The position numbers and the translations under genes are program-made. From Beijerinckiaceae bacterium (lineage in GTDB: Bacteria; Pseudomonadota; Alphaproteobacteria; Rhizobiales; Beijerinckiaceae), in the NCBI GenBank assembly GCA_947498445.1, contig CANMLK010000006.1:1-46371 (forward strand): a stretch of 46,371 nt of DNA, written 5' to 3'. Within the stretch, counting starts at the first letter, position 1. Every line of letters starts with the position of its first letter. The notes below the pieces were generated by a model that was not told the DNA's origin, did no database searches, and saw nothing but the letters and a program-made list of their open reading frames with translations. Positions 36,834-46,371 of this stretch are shown piece after piece.

Positions 36834-37847
36834 ATGAACCAGCAGTTTTTCATCGCCGTCGGATCAGGCTTCGCCGCCGCACTGCTCTTCTTCATTCCGG
36901 TGAAGGGCACAGTGTTCGCGATGACGCTCGCGATGTTCGCCGCCCTGCCTGTAATGATTGTCGGCCTCGCGTTTCGCCCGGCCGCAGCCTTCATCAGCGC
37001 CGTCACCGGCACGTTCGCCCTCCTCTTCGGCCTGATGCTTTTCGCTGACGTCGATCTCGCCCCCTCGCTGATTTTCTGCAGTTTCTTTGCGCTCACCGCC
37101 GCTTTTCCGGCGTGGTGGCTGACGCACCTCGCCTGGCTCGCGCGCCCGCCCGCAGAAAATGAAACACCCGCCTCCGACGGCCTCGTCTGGTATCCCCTTG
37201 GGCGCCTCGCCATGTGGACGGCCATTCTCTCGGTCGGCGCCGTGACGCTCGGCCTGTTCGCAGCGGTGCTCCGCTCCGGCTCTTTCGACGGCTTCGTGGC
37301 TGAATCCGTCGGCCGCATCCAGCCCATCATCGAGAAATTGTTCGGCGGCGCCAAAGGCATCCCGGGCGGATTGCAGGCCAGCGAACTGGCTCGCACCTTC
37401 GTGCTCGCAACCGGCCCCATCATGGCCGCGTGGACGGCGACCGGACTGGCCCTCAATCTCTGGATCGCCGGGCGTGTCGCTCTGGTTTCCGGGCAAATGA
37501 AACGCCCCTGGCTTGATCTGCCCGAGCACCTGGAGCTTCCGCGCGAAATCCTGCCCGCACTCGCCGCCTCGTTCGCGTTGATGCTGATCGAGGGACTGCC
37601 GCGCGCGCTGGGCACAATTGGCGTCGCAGCGATTACCGCGCTGCTCATCTTCAAGGGACTTGCAGGGCTTCACGCCAGCACGCGCGCGTCTGGCGCGCGC
37701 ACCGCCATCCTTGCGGCAGTCTACATCCTGCTGCTGGTTCTTTTCCCGCTGCCCTTGCCGCTGTTCGCGGCGCTCGGACTTGCGGCGATGTTTCCCAAAT
37801 CCGCACGGCGCCCCCCGGCGCCGCCTGCGCCCCGTAATGACAATTGA
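36834..37847 (+). CDS. DUF2232 family membrane protein
   Basis: Polytopic; MNQQFFIAVGSGFAAALLFFIPVKGTVFAMTLAMFAALPVMIVGLAFRPAAA; located between rpsR and rplI as in other alphaproteobacteria. Start at ATG 36834. Confidence 0.85.
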   Translation: MNQQFFIAVGSGFAAALLFFIPVKGTVFAMTLAMFAALPVMIVGLAFRPAAAFISAVTGTFALLFGLMLFADVDLAPSLIFCSFFALTAAFPAWWLTHLAWLARPPAENETPASDGLVWYPLGRLAMWTAILSVGAVTLGLFAAVLRSGSFDGFVAESVGRIQPIIEKLFGGAKGIPGGLQASELARTFVLATGPIMAAWTATGLALNLWIAGRVALVSGQMKRPWLDLPEHLELPREILPALAASFALMLIEGLPRALGTIGVAAITALLIFKGLAGLHASTRASGARTAILAAVYILLLVLFPLPLPLFAALGLAAMFPKSARRPPAPPAPRNDN

Positions 37848-37866
37848 AAACTGACAGGAGAGTATA

Positions 37867-38433
37867 ATGGAAGTCATTCTGCTACAGCGCGTTCCCAAGC
37901 TCGGCCAGATGGGCGAGTCTGTTCGCGTGAAAGACGGTTTCGCGCGCAACTTCCTTCTGCCGCAGGGCAAGGCCCTTCGCGCCACAGAAGGCAACATGAA
38001 GCGCTTCGCCGATCAGCGCGCGCAGCTTGAGGCCCGCAACCTCGAGCAGAAGAAGGAAGCCGAAGGCGTCCAGGGCAAGCTCGACGGACAGACCTACGTC
38101 ATCATCCGTCAGGCGGGCGAAACCGGCCAGCTCTACGGCTCAGTGTCGACGCGCGACATCGCCGACGCCATCACCGCGGGCGGCGTGAGCGTCAACCGCA
38201 ACCAGGTCGCCCTGTTGGCGCCGATCAAGTCAATCGGCCTGCATCAGGTCCCCGTGCTGCTGCATCCGGAAGTCGAGTCGAAAGTGACGATCAACGTCGC
38301 CCGCTCGCCCGAAGAAGCGGATCGCCAGACCCGCGGCGAAGCGCTCAACGAGCGCGAAGAGACCAGCATGGACGACCTCGGCCTCGAAATCGGCGCGGCC
38401 CTTGCGGAAGCTGGCGGCGGCGACGACCGCTGA
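37867..38433 (+). CDS. rplI: 50S ribosomal protein bL9
   Basis: [58 protein letters not shown]. Confidence 0.98.
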   Translation: MEVILLQRVPKLGQMGESVRVKDGFARNFLLPQGKALRATEGNMKRFADQRAQLEARNLEQKKEAEGVQGKLDGQTYVIIRQAGETGQLYGSVSTRDIADAITAGGVSVNRNQVALLAPIKSIGLHQVPVLLHPEVESKVTINVARSPEEADRQTRGEALNEREETSMDDLGLEIGAALAEAGGGDDR

Positions 38434-38453
38434 TCGAATCGCATCGGAAAAAG

Positions 38454-38481
38454 AAAGGCCCGCCATCGCGCGGGCCTTTTT
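38454..38481 (+). terminator. Rho-independent terminator after rplI
   Basis: AAAGGCCCGC-catcgc-GCGGGCCTTTTT: 10-bp stem with T-run. Confidence 0.85.
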
Positions 38482-38706
38482 GCATGAAAGCGCTGCCATT
38501 GCGCCCCTGCACGCGCTCGACGGCCTCGTCAAGCACAACGTTTGCAGCCTGTGAATCATGGGACATCCGCGCCTGCGTTAACGTTTGGGCAATTCTACCC
38601 CCTCGCGCGACGCGCTCAGTCATGCAATGAGAGTGACGCGCACCGCGTTGAGGCCATAACCTCGGTCGCAGTAGAGTCGCCTGTCACCCCCAAGCTTTGG
38701 ATAAAG

Positions 38707-40206
38707 ATGTCCGCCGTCGAACCATTCGTGGGACGTTTCGCCCTCATGGCGAACGCGCCTGAGCCCAGTTATCGCCTCGCGCCGCACAACATCGAGGCGG
38801 AACAAGCGCTGCTGGGCGCCATCCTCGTCAACAACGACGCGTTCGACCGCGTGTCCGATTTTCTGCGCGCCGAACATTTCTACGAAGAACTGCATCGCCG
38901 CGTCTTCGAGATCACGGCTCAGCTGGTGCGCGCCGGCAAGGTCGCCTCGCCTGTTACGCTGAAAACCTTTCTGGGAGAGCATGATCTTGGCGGTCTGACC
39001 GTGCCGCAATATCTCGCGCGCCTCGCGTCCGAAGCCACGACAGTCATCAACGCGCAAGACTACGGCCGCACGATTTACGACCTTGCCGTGCGGCGCAATC
39101 TCATCTCCATCGGCGAAGAAGTCGTGAACACGGCCTACGATTCGCCGGTCGATCTATCGCCGCGCGTACAGATCGAGGAGGCCGAGCGCCGCCTGTACGA
39201 AATCGCCGAGCAAGGCCGCTACGACGGCGGTTTCCAGAGCTTTTCGCAAGCGCTAACCACCGCCATCGACACCGCCGCGAAAGCCTATGAGCGCGATGGA
39301 AAACTGTCGGGCGTCTCGACCGGCATGACCGACCTCGACCAGAAAATGGGCGGCCTGCAATCGTCCGACCTTATCATCATCGCGGGCCGTCCCGGCATGG
39401 GCAAGACAGCGCTGGCCACCAACATCGCGTTCAACATCGCCAAGGCCTACGAATACGAAGTGCGCGCCGATGGGGCGCACGTGCCCAAGAACGGCGGCAT
39501 CGTCGGTTTCTTCTCGCTCGAAATGTCGGCCGAGCAATTGGCGACGCGTATCATCGCCGAGCAATCAGGCGTGCCATCGTACAAGATCCGGCGCGGCGAC
39601 ATTCAGGATCACGAGTTTCATCGCATCTCGGAAGCCGCGCGCGAGATGCAATCCATCCCGTTCTACATCGACCAGACCGGCGGCATCTCCATTGCGCAAC
39701 TCGTCGCGCGCGCCCGTCGCCTGAAGCGGCAGAAGGGCCTCGACGTTCTCGTCGTCGACTATTTGCAATTGCTCACCGGCTCAAAATCGCGCGAGGGAAA
39801 TCGCGTGCAGGAATTGACCGAGATCACCACCGGCCTCAAGGCGCTGGCGAAAGAATTGGCCGCGCCAGTCATAGCTTTGTCCCAATTATCGCGTCAGGTT
39901 GAATCGCGCGACGACAAGCGCCCGCAGCTCTCTGACCTGCGTGAATCAGGCTCGATCGAACAGGACGCTGACGTGGTGCTCTTCGTGTTCCGCGAGGAAT
40001 ATTACATCAAGAACAAACAGCCGCGCGAAGGCACGGAAGAATTCACCAATTGGCTCGCCGAAATGGAGCGCGCGCACGGCAAGGCCGAAGTCATCATCGG
40101 CAAGCAGCGTCACGGCCCCACCGGCACAGTCGAATTGCAGTTCGATGCGGAAGTGACGCGCTTTTCCAACCTCGCCCGCGAAGACGCGCTGCCGGAGCAG
40201 ATGTGA
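38707..40206 (+). CDS. dnaB: Replicative DNA helicase
   Basis: PSYRLAPHNIEAEQALLGAILVNNDAFDRV...LIIIAGRPGMGKTALATNIAFNIA...VVDYLQLL...SQLSRQVESRDDKRPQLSDLRESGSIEQDADVVLF. Start 38707 or 38746; the track start at 38542 looks too long. Confidence 0.97.
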   Translation: MSAVEPFVGRFALMANAPEPSYRLAPHNIEAEQALLGAILVNNDAFDRVSDFLRAEHFYEELHRRVFEITAQLVRAGKVASPVTLKTFLGEHDLGGLTVPQYLARLASEATTVINAQDYGRTIYDLAVRRNLISIGEEVVNTAYDSPVDLSPRVQIEEAERRLYEIAEQGRYDGGFQSFSQALTTAIDTAAKAYERDGKLSGVSTGMTDLDQKMGGLQSSDLIIIAGRPGMGKTALATNIAFNIAKAYEYEVRADGAHVPKNGGIVGFFSLEMSAEQLATRIIAEQSGVPSYKIRRGDIQDHEFHRISEAAREMQSIPFYIDQTGGISIAQLVARARRLKRQKGLDVLVVDYLQLLTGSKSREGNRVQELTEITTGLKALAKELAAPVIALSQLSRQVESRDDKRPQLSDLRESGSIEQDADVVLFVFREEYYIKNKQPREGTEEFTNWLAEMERAHGKAEVIIGKQRHGPTGTVELQFDAEVTRFSNLAREDALPEQM

Positions 40207-41330
40207 GCGCAACGCTGCCACCCGCCCCGCCGGCGCGCGAAGAAGCGCAGGCGATCCTCACGATCAACCTTGGCGCCCTGGTCGAAAACTGGCGCGCCCT
40301 TTCGCGCATCGCCTCCACAGCCGAGTCCGCGGCTGTCGTAAAAGCCGACGCTTACGGAATCGGATTGGAGCCTGCAGTGCAGGCGCTCTTAAAAGCAGGC
40401 TGCAAAACATTTTTTGTCGCACACGCCAGCGAGGCGCGTCGCACGCGCGCGGCGCTGGGCGCAGGCGACGCACGCATCTACGTGCTCAACGGACTGCTGG
40501 CGAACGCAGACGTTGCGCGCTCCCTCATAGCCTCGGACGCAACGCCGATCATCGGCTCACTGGAAGAATGGAACGCATGGCGCACATTAGCGCCACAACG
40601 CCCCTGCGCCCTGCACATCGACACCGGCATGAACCGGCTGGGCGCCAGCGCGGATGAAGCGCGCGTCATTGCTGCCGACGCAAACGCCAGCGCCATTGAC
40701 CTTGTGATGAGCCACTTCGTCGCCTCCGAAGAAAACGACAACCCCTTGAACGCCAGCCAGATCGCCGCTTTCGAGAGCGTACGCGGTTGGTTTGCAAACG
40801 CGCGCGCCAGCATGGCGAACTCGTCCGGCATTCTGCTGGCCAGCAAGCCGCACTACGATCTCGTGCGGCCCGGCTATGCGCTTTACGGCGGCAATCCCTC
40901 CCCCGGCTCATCAAATCGGATGCAGCCAGTTGTTACGCTGGAAGCGCCTGTCCTGCGCGTTCGCCCCGTCAAGGCCGGCGCCACAGTCGGCTACAACGCA
41001 ACATGGACCGCGCCGCGCGACAGCGTGCTGGCCGCCATCGGAATTGGCTATGCGGACGGCCTGCTGCGCAGCGCATCAGGCGCAAACGGCGCGCGCGGCG
41101 GCGACGCGATCATCGGCGGCGTTCGCTGCCCATTCGCAGGACGCGTGTCGATGGACATCATCGTCATCGACGCCACGGACGCGCCAAGCGAAGCGCTTGC
41201 GCCCGGCGCTATCGCGCAACTGCTGGGCGACCAGATCACGGTGGATGATCTGGCAGCCCGCGCCGGCACAATCGGCTACGAAATCCTGACGGGCCTCGGC
41301 CCAAGATATCATCGCGTGTACGTCGGATAG
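40203..41330 (+). CDS. alr: Alanine racemase
   Basis: ILTINLGALVENWRALSRIASTAESAAVVKADAYGIGLEPAVQALLKAGCKTFFVAHASEA...HIDTGMNRLG...SMDIIVIDAT. GTG start overlaps the dnaB stop. Confidence 0.96.
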   Translation: MSATLPPAPPAREEAQAILTINLGALVENWRALSRIASTAESAAVVKADAYGIGLEPAVQALLKAGCKTFFVAHASEARRTRAALGAGDARIYVLNGLLANADVARSLIASDATPIIGSLEEWNAWRTLAPQRPCALHIDTGMNRLGASADEARVIAADANASAIDLVMSHFVASEENDNPLNASQIAAFESVRGWFANARASMANSSGILLASKPHYDLVRPGYALYGGNPSPGSSNRMQPVVTLEAPVLRVRPVKAGATVGYNATWTAPRDSVLAAIGIGYADGLLRSASGANGARGGDAIIGGVRCPFAGRVSMDIIVIDATDAPSEALAPGAIAQLLGDQITVDDLAARAGTIGYEILTGLGPRYHRVYVG

Positions 41331-41450
41331 TCAGCTATCCGCGCCACGCCTCGGCGACGTTTCGGGGCCAGAGAACAAAAATGGAGCGTGGCTTGCGGGA
41401 AGCTGGCGTTCATGTATTGTTCTCTCCATGGATTCGCCCCGGAGGGACCC

Positions 41451-41666
41451 ATGACATTCGAAGAAGCCGGTTTTGATCAGCCCGTCGCCGCCTGCCTGCC
41501 GTTTCGCACGCAGCGCAGTTTTGCCGAGACTGCCGCCTCGATGCGGCGCGCGTTCGACGAGTTGCGCGCGGCCGAAGATGCGCTGGAGCGTCAGCTCGCC
41601 GACATCCGCGCCCACATGGACGCGTGCGGACTGAACCACACTGCGCCCAAATCGCGCGCAGCCTGA
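41451..41666 (+). CDS. Small hypothetical protein (71 aa), coiled-coil-like
   Basis: MTFEEAGFDQPVAACLPFRTQRSFAETAASMRRAFDELRAAEDALERQLADIRAHMDACGLNHTAPKSRAA; GGAGG SD; stop overlaps the radA start (TGATG). Confidence 0.65.
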   Translation: MTFEEAGFDQPVAACLPFRTQRSFAETAASMRRAFDELRAAEDALERQLADIRAHMDACGLNHTAPKSRAA

Positions 41667-43075
41667 TGGCGAAAAGCCACACCACCTTCGTCTGCCAGAA
41701 TTGCGGCGCTGTCGCCCAGCGCTGGCAGGGCAAATGCGAGGCGTGCAACGAGTGGAACACGATGACCGAGGAGGCGCCCTCCTCCGGAATCGGCGCGCGC
41801 GCTGTCGCTGGCATGGGCAAAGGCCGCGTGTTCGCTCTTGAAGCCTTGCAGGGCGGGGGCCGCGAGGCGCCGCGGATTCACTCAGGGATCGCCGAACTCG
41901 ACCGCGTGACCGGCGGCGGTTTTGTGCCCGGCTCCGTGATTCTCATCGGCGGCGAGCCAGGCATCGGAAAATCCACGCTTCTCATTCAAGCCTGCGCGCG
42001 TCTCGCGTTGCTGGGCCGCCGCGTTGTGTACATCTCAGGTGAAGAAGCGGTGGCGCAGGTGCGTCTGCGCGCGTCGCGGCTGGGCCTGGCGGATTCGCCC
42101 GTCGAGCTGGCGGCTGAAACCAGCGTCGACGACATCATCGCGACCTTGAAGCAAGGCGAGCGCCCAGCTCTCGTGGTTATCGATTCGATCCAGACCATGT
42201 GGACGAGCGCAGCCGAAGCCTCTCCCGGCACCGTGACGCAGGTGCGCATGTCTGCGCAGGCGTTGATCCGCTACGCTAAGACAACCGGCGCTTGTGTCAT
42301 CATGGTCGGCCACGTCACCAAGGATGGGCAGATCGCCGGCCCTCGCGTGGTCGAGCATATGGTGGACGCGGTTGTCTCATTTGAAGGCGAAGGCGGCAGA
42401 CAATTCCGCATCCTGCGCGCGGTGAAGAATCGCTTTGGTCCAACCGACGAAATCGGCGTCTTCGAAATGACGGGCGCGGGCTTGAGCGAAGTCACCAATC
42501 CATCAGCCCTCTTTCTGGCGGGGCGTGATGCATCGGCGCCAGGCGCCGCAGTCCTCGCCGGCATGGAAGGCACGCGCCCAGTTCTGGTGGAGATTCAAGC
42601 GCTGGTCGCGCCGACCTCGCTTGGCACGCCGCGTCGCGCCGTGGTCGGATGGGACCCCGCGCGACTATCGATGGTTCTGGCCGTGCTGGAGGCGCACGGC
42701 GGCCTGCGGCTTGGGCAGCATGATGTCTATCTCAACGTCGCTGGCGGTCTGCGCATTGACGAGCCCGCTGCCGATCTTGCCGCTGCGGCGGCGCTGATTT
42801 CATCGCTCACTGGCTCCGCCCTGCCCGGCGACGGCGTCTATTTTGGCGAGATCGCGCTGTCGGGCGCCGTGCGCCCTGTGTCTCATGGCGGGCATCGCCT
42901 CAAGGAAGCGGCGAAACTCGGCTTCCGTTCAGCCGTCGCGCCTCCCGGCGCGCTCGAAGGACAGGAAAAAAGCCCGCTCACGCTCTCTGCATGCGGCCAC
43001 ATCGCATCCCTCGTTGCGGACATTGCGGCGCGGGCGCCCAAGCGTAATCCCCAGCGGCCCACAGCTGTCAGCTGA
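41666..43075 (+). CDS. radA: DNA repair protein RadA
   Basis: FVCQNCGAVAQRWQGKCEACNEWNTM zinc finger; GGEPGIGKSTLLIQ; KNRFGPTDEIGVFEM (KNRFG motif). Start at ATG 41666. Confidence 0.97.
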   Translation: MAKSHTTFVCQNCGAVAQRWQGKCEACNEWNTMTEEAPSSGIGARAVAGMGKGRVFALEALQGGGREAPRIHSGIAELDRVTGGGFVPGSVILIGGEPGIGKSTLLIQACARLALLGRRVVYISGEEAVAQVRLRASRLGLADSPVELAAETSVDDIIATLKQGERPALVVIDSIQTMWTSAAEASPGTVTQVRMSAQALIRYAKTTGACVIMVGHVTKDGQIAGPRVVEHMVDAVVSFEGEGGRQFRILRAVKNRFGPTDEIGVFEMTGAGLSEVTNPSALFLAGRDASAPGAAVLAGMEGTRPVLVEIQALVAPTSLGTPRRAVVGWDPARLSMVLAVLEAHGGLRLGQHDVYLNVAGGLRIDEPAADLAAAAALISSLTGSALPGDGVYFGEIALSGAVRPVSHGGHRLKEAAKLGFRSAVAPPGALEGQEKSPLTLSACGHIASLVADIAARAPKRNPQRPTAVS

Positions 43076-43186
43076 TTGACTGCGCATCGGGGTGACGCTG
43101 GGCCTTCGCTTATGTATAACTTCGCCCGCGGAACCTAGAGAATCCGCCGGGTGTTTGCGCGCGCCGAGCTTACGGAAAGTCGATTG

Positions 43187-43771
43187 ATGCCGTCATATCT
43201 TGACCTTGGACTGCTCGGAGTCGTCTTCATCTCGGCGATTCTCTCGATGCTTCGCGGATTTACGCGAGAGGTTCTCGCCATCGCGTCTTGGGCGGCAGCG
43301 GCTGTCGCCGCCTATTATTTCCATCCAATCATGTTGCCATACCTCAAGCCATACATCGCCAAGGATACGATTGCGCTTGCCGCAGCCGTTGGCGCCGTCT
43401 TCCTTCTGACCTTGATCATCGTCTCGATCATCACCGTGCGCATCTCCGACGCGATCCTCGATTCGAAGGTCGGCGCGCTCGATCGAACGCTGGGTTTCTT
43501 CTTTGGCGCCGCTCGCGGCGTCTTGCTCTGCGTTGTGGCATTCCTGTTTTTCTCGTGGCTGGTGCCAGAAAAAGGCCAACCCTCGTGGGTTCTGGAAGCC
43601 AAAACGCGCCCCTTCCTGCAGTCAACCGGCGAGCAATTGATGGCCATGCTTCCGGAAGATCCGCTGAATACGCTCCAGGATAGGGTTAACCGCGGCCTGC
43701 GAAATGGCGATCAGCCCCCGCAACCGGGAACTGCGCCGTCGGGCGAGCAGCCCCCCGCGCGCAGGCTCTAA
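43187..43771 (+). CDS. cvpA: CvpA family membrane protein
   Basis: YLDLGLLGVVFISAILSMLRGFTREVLAIASWAAAAVAAYYFHPIML; upstream of purF. Start at ATG 43187. Confidence 0.93.
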   Translation: MPSYLDLGLLGVVFISAILSMLRGFTREVLAIASWAAAAVAAYYFHPIMLPYLKPYIAKDTIALAAAVGAVFLLTLIIVSIITVRISDAILDSKVGALDRTLGFFFGAARGVLLCVVAFLFFSWLVPEKGQPSWVLEAKTRPFLQSTGEQLMAMLPEDPLNTLQDRVNRGLRNGDQPPQPGTAPSGEQPPARRL

Positions 43772-43908
43772 TTGAGGAAAAATTCTTGTGGTCGCGACGC
43801 TGGTGTGACGTAACGCCCCTGACAAAAGCATTTGAAACGATTATGTAGGCACTTCAGGCTACAGCCTTGAGTCTGTGCGCCTGCTATCGCGCATCGTTGG
43901 GGATAGCC

Positions 43909-45423
43909 ATGTCGCAAGCGACAAACAATCACGCGTTCCCCTCGCCCGCGCGTGACGCGGAATTCGATATGGACGGCGACACGCTTCGAGAGGAATGCGG
44001 CGTCTTCGGGATTTTTGGGCATCCCGACGCAGCAGCTATCACCGCGCTTGGCCTGCACGCACTCCAGCATCGCGGCCAGGAAGCAGCCGGGATCGTGTCT
44101 TTCGATGGCAAGCGATTCTCGTCGGAGCGCCGCATGGGCCTCGTCGGCGAAAACTTCTCCAGCCAGTCGATCATCGACCGCTTGCCCGGCAACGCCGCCG
44201 TCGGTCACGTCCGCTATTCGACGACAGGCGAGACAATCCTGCGCAACGTCCAGCCCTTGTTTGCCGAGCTGGACACCGGCGGATTCGCCGTCGCGCATAA
44301 CGGCAATTTGACGAACGCCCTCTCGATTCGTCGCGAGCTGATCCGCGATGGCGCGATCTATCAGTCCACCTCCGACACCGAGGTCATTCTGCATCTGGTG
44401 GCGCGCAGCCGCCGCGCGCGAATCCTGGAGCGGTTCATCGAGGCTCTTCGCCAGATAGAAGGCGCTTATTCGCTGGTGGCTCTGAGCAACAAAAAGCTTA
44501 TTGGCGCCCGCGACCCGCTCGGCATCCGGCCCCTGGTAATCGGCGAGCTCAACGGAAATTACATCCTTGCGTCAGAGACTTGCGCGCTCGACATCATCGG
44601 CGCGCGTTTCATCCGCGACGTGGAAAACGGCGAGATCATCGTGATCTCGGAGGACGGGCTGGAAAGCCACAAGCCGTTCCCGCCGCAGGTCATGCGCCCC
44701 TGCATCTTTGAGTACATCTATTTCTCCCGGCCCGATTCCGTTGTGCATGGCCGCCCGGTTTACGACGTGCGCAAGCGCATGGGCGCGCAGCTCGCGATGG
44801 AGGCGGGCATTGACGCCGACGTCATCGTACCGGTGCCGGACTCAGGCGTTCCGGCCGCTATTGGCTATGCAGCGCAATCGGGCATCCCCTTTGAGCTCGG
44901 CATAATCCGGAATCATTACGTGGGCCGCACGTTCATCGAGCCGACGCAGTCCATTCGCGAACTGGGCGTGCGCCTGAAACACAGCGCAAACCGCTGCGTG
45001 GTGAAGGGCAAGCGAATCGTCCTCATCGACGATTCCATTGTGCGCGGCACGACGTCTGTGAAAATCGTGAAGATGATGCGTGACGCCGGCGCCAAGGAAG
45101 TCCACTTCCGCATCTCCTCGCCGCCCATCACGCACCCCGATTATTACGGCATTGATACGCCGCAGCAGGACACACTGCTCGCTGCGCAGATGACGAAGAA
45201 CGGCAAGATCGACATCGAAGGCATGTGCAAATACGTCGGCGCCGATTCGCTCGCATTCCTGTCGATCGACGGCATTTATCGCGCCATGGGCTACGAGGGC
45301 CGCGACGCCCAGCGCCCGCAGTTCACAGATCATTGCTTCACCGGCGACTACCCGACGTCGCTCACCGATATTGCGGGCGATCCCAACCGTCAGCAGTTGT
45401 CGCTTCTGGCGGAAGCAGGTTAA
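43909..45423 (+). CDS. purF: Amidophosphoribosyltransferase
   Basis: REECGVFGIFGHPDAAAITALGLHALQHRGQEAAGI...VGHVRYSTTGE...KRIVLIDDSIVRGTTSVKIVKMMRDAGAKEVHFRISSPPI. Start at ATG 43909. Confidence 0.97.
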   Translation: MSQATNNHAFPSPARDAEFDMDGDTLREECGVFGIFGHPDAAAITALGLHALQHRGQEAAGIVSFDGKRFSSERRMGLVGENFSSQSIIDRLPGNAAVGHVRYSTTGETILRNVQPLFAELDTGGFAVAHNGNLTNALSIRRELIRDGAIYQSTSDTEVILHLVARSRRARILERFIEALRQIEGAYSLVALSNKKLIGARDPLGIRPLVIGELNGNYILASETCALDIIGARFIRDVENGEIIVISEDGLESHKPFPPQVMRPCIFEYIYFSRPDSVVHGRPVYDVRKRMGAQLAMEAGIDADVIVPVPDSGVPAAIGYAAQSGIPFELGIIRNHYVGRTFIEPTQSIRELGVRLKHSANRCVVKGKRIVLIDDSIVRGTTSVKIVKMMRDAGAKEVHFRISSPPITHPDYYGIDTPQQDTLLAAQMTKNGKIDIEGMCKYVGADSLAFLSIDGIYRAMGYEGRDAQRPQFTDHCFTGDYPTSLTDIAGDPNRQQLSLLAEAG

Positions 45424-45473
45424 GCATCCGCCGCGGCCGGACTGGCGTCTGACGCCGCACGCCGGAGATCGAT

Positions 45474-46223
45474 ATGTCGCGCCCTCTCGAAAACAGAATC
45501 GCCCTGGTCACGGGCGCGTCGCGCGGCATTGGCCGCGCCCTCGCCATCGAACTTGCGCGACAGGGCGCCCATGTCATCGCGCTGGCCCGCACCCAGGGCG
45601 GCCTCGAAGCGCTGGACGACGAGATCACAAAACTCGGCGGAACAACGACACTTGTCCCCTGCGACATCACCGATTTCGAGGCGCTCGATCGTCTGGGCGC
45701 TGCGATTTTCGAACGTTGGAAAAAGCTCGATATTTTCATCGGCAACGCCGCGCTGCTGGGCTCCATTTCGCCAATTCCTCACCTCGACCCCAAGGAATGG
45801 GACAAGGTCTTCGCCGTCAACGTGACCGCTAATTATCGTCTCATTCGCTCACTGGACCTGTTGCTGCGCGCCTCTGATGCGGGCCGGGTTGTCCTGATGA
45901 CATCAAGCGCCGGACACAAGGCGGATATTGCGCCCTATCGTGGCCTCTACGCGACGACGAAGGCGGCGCTCGACGTCATCGGGCGCACCTACGCTGCGGA
46001 AACCAGAACAACCTCAAACGTCTGCGTTACGATGGTGACGCCCGGTTACGTGCGAACGCACATGCGCGCCCAGGTCATGCCGGGCGAGGACCCGATGACC
46101 ATTCCCGCGCCTGAGGAAATCGCGCCGCAGATCGTCAAGCTTTGCGCACCTGAATGGAAAGAAACGGGCGTCCTTTACGACCTGCCCGCCGACAAAGTGC
46201 GGCGATTTCAGGGGCCAATCTGA
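45474..46223 (+). CDS. SDR family NAD(P)-dependent oxidoreductase
   Basis: NRIALVTGASRGIGRALAIELARQGAHVIALART...GNAALLG...YRGLYATTKAALDVIGRTYAAE (YxxxK). Confidence 0.93.
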   Translation: MSRPLENRIALVTGASRGIGRALAIELARQGAHVIALARTQGGLEALDDEITKLGGTTTLVPCDITDFEALDRLGAAIFERWKKLDIFIGNAALLGSISPIPHLDPKEWDKVFAVNVTANYRLIRSLDLLLRASDAGRVVLMTSSAGHKADIAPYRGLYATTKAALDVIGRTYAAETRTTSNVCVTMVTPGYVRTHMRAQVMPGEDPMTIPAPEEIAPQIVKLCAPEWKETGVLYDLPADKVRRFQGPI

Positions 46224-46324
46224 AACGGGGATGTCCCGAGGAATGTTGAAATAGGAGGGTGGCGGCGTTGCCCGCCTTGAGCCGGTAGGCTCGGGGTGCT
46301 GATTCCACGAAGAAAGGCAACGCC

Positions 46325-46371
46325 ATGAAAAGGACTACCACAACGCCGGCCGCCGCTGCGACGGCCATGAT
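46325..46371 (+). CDS. Start of an open reading frame truncated by the window end; product unknown
   Basis: ATG at 46325 with purine-rich upstream sequence (gaagaaagg); MKRTTTTPAAAATAM... open to the window edge. Confidence 0.3.
   Translation, partial: MKRTTTTPAAAATAM

Noticed and set aside
36864-37997. Minus-strand ORF 36864..37997 (377 aa) and 36707..37654
   Set aside because: Antisense to DUF2232/rplI; composition consistent with spurious GC-rich ORFs.
46135-46368. Minus-strand ORF at the window end with a hydrophobic N-terminus
   Set aside because: Overlaps the SDR C-terminus and the low-complexity region antisense; no supporting SD or family similarity.

Overview
The window is about 46 kb of GC-rich alphaproteobacterial chromosome, probably Hyphomicrobiales/Rhizobiales (inferred from gene content and order). 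It is densely coded and mostly core genome. From start to end I read: a truncated Bug/TctC-type solute receptor (-); purM-purN; a GST-like protein; an ABC-F ATPase (-); an EamA-type transporter; a minus-strand cluster oxyR > rubrerythrin > GlpC/HdrD-like Fe-S protein > DUF3501; ndk; a periplasmic thioredoxin-fold protein plus CcdA; a molybdopterin oxidoreductase; MFS/holC/hypothetical/pepA (-); lptF-lptG-lptD-surA-pdxA-rsmA (+); fabD-fabG-acpP-fabF-mltG-yicC-gmk (-); a YkgJ-like protein; an SDR; an EamA transporter; rpsF-rpsR-DUF2232-rplI-dnaB-alr-(small ORF)-radA-cvpA-purF-SDR (+). I saw no CRISPR array, rRNA, tRNA or complete mobile element. The best candidate for an under-described system is the rubrerythrin/Fe-S/DUF3501 cluster downstream of an OxyR-like regulator. 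It has an Irr-box-like (ICE) palindrome about 130 bp upstream of rubrerythrin and a terminator-like hairpin between rubrerythrin and the Fe-S gene. Other notable signals are three consecutive perfect stem-loops before the thioredoxin gene, with the last one containing its Shine-Dalgarno; paired palindromes in the divergent receptor/purM spacer; competing hairpins upstream of rpsF and in the SDR/EamA spacer; and short tandem repeats in two fab-cluster spacers. All calls come from reading the sequence; no database search was run.
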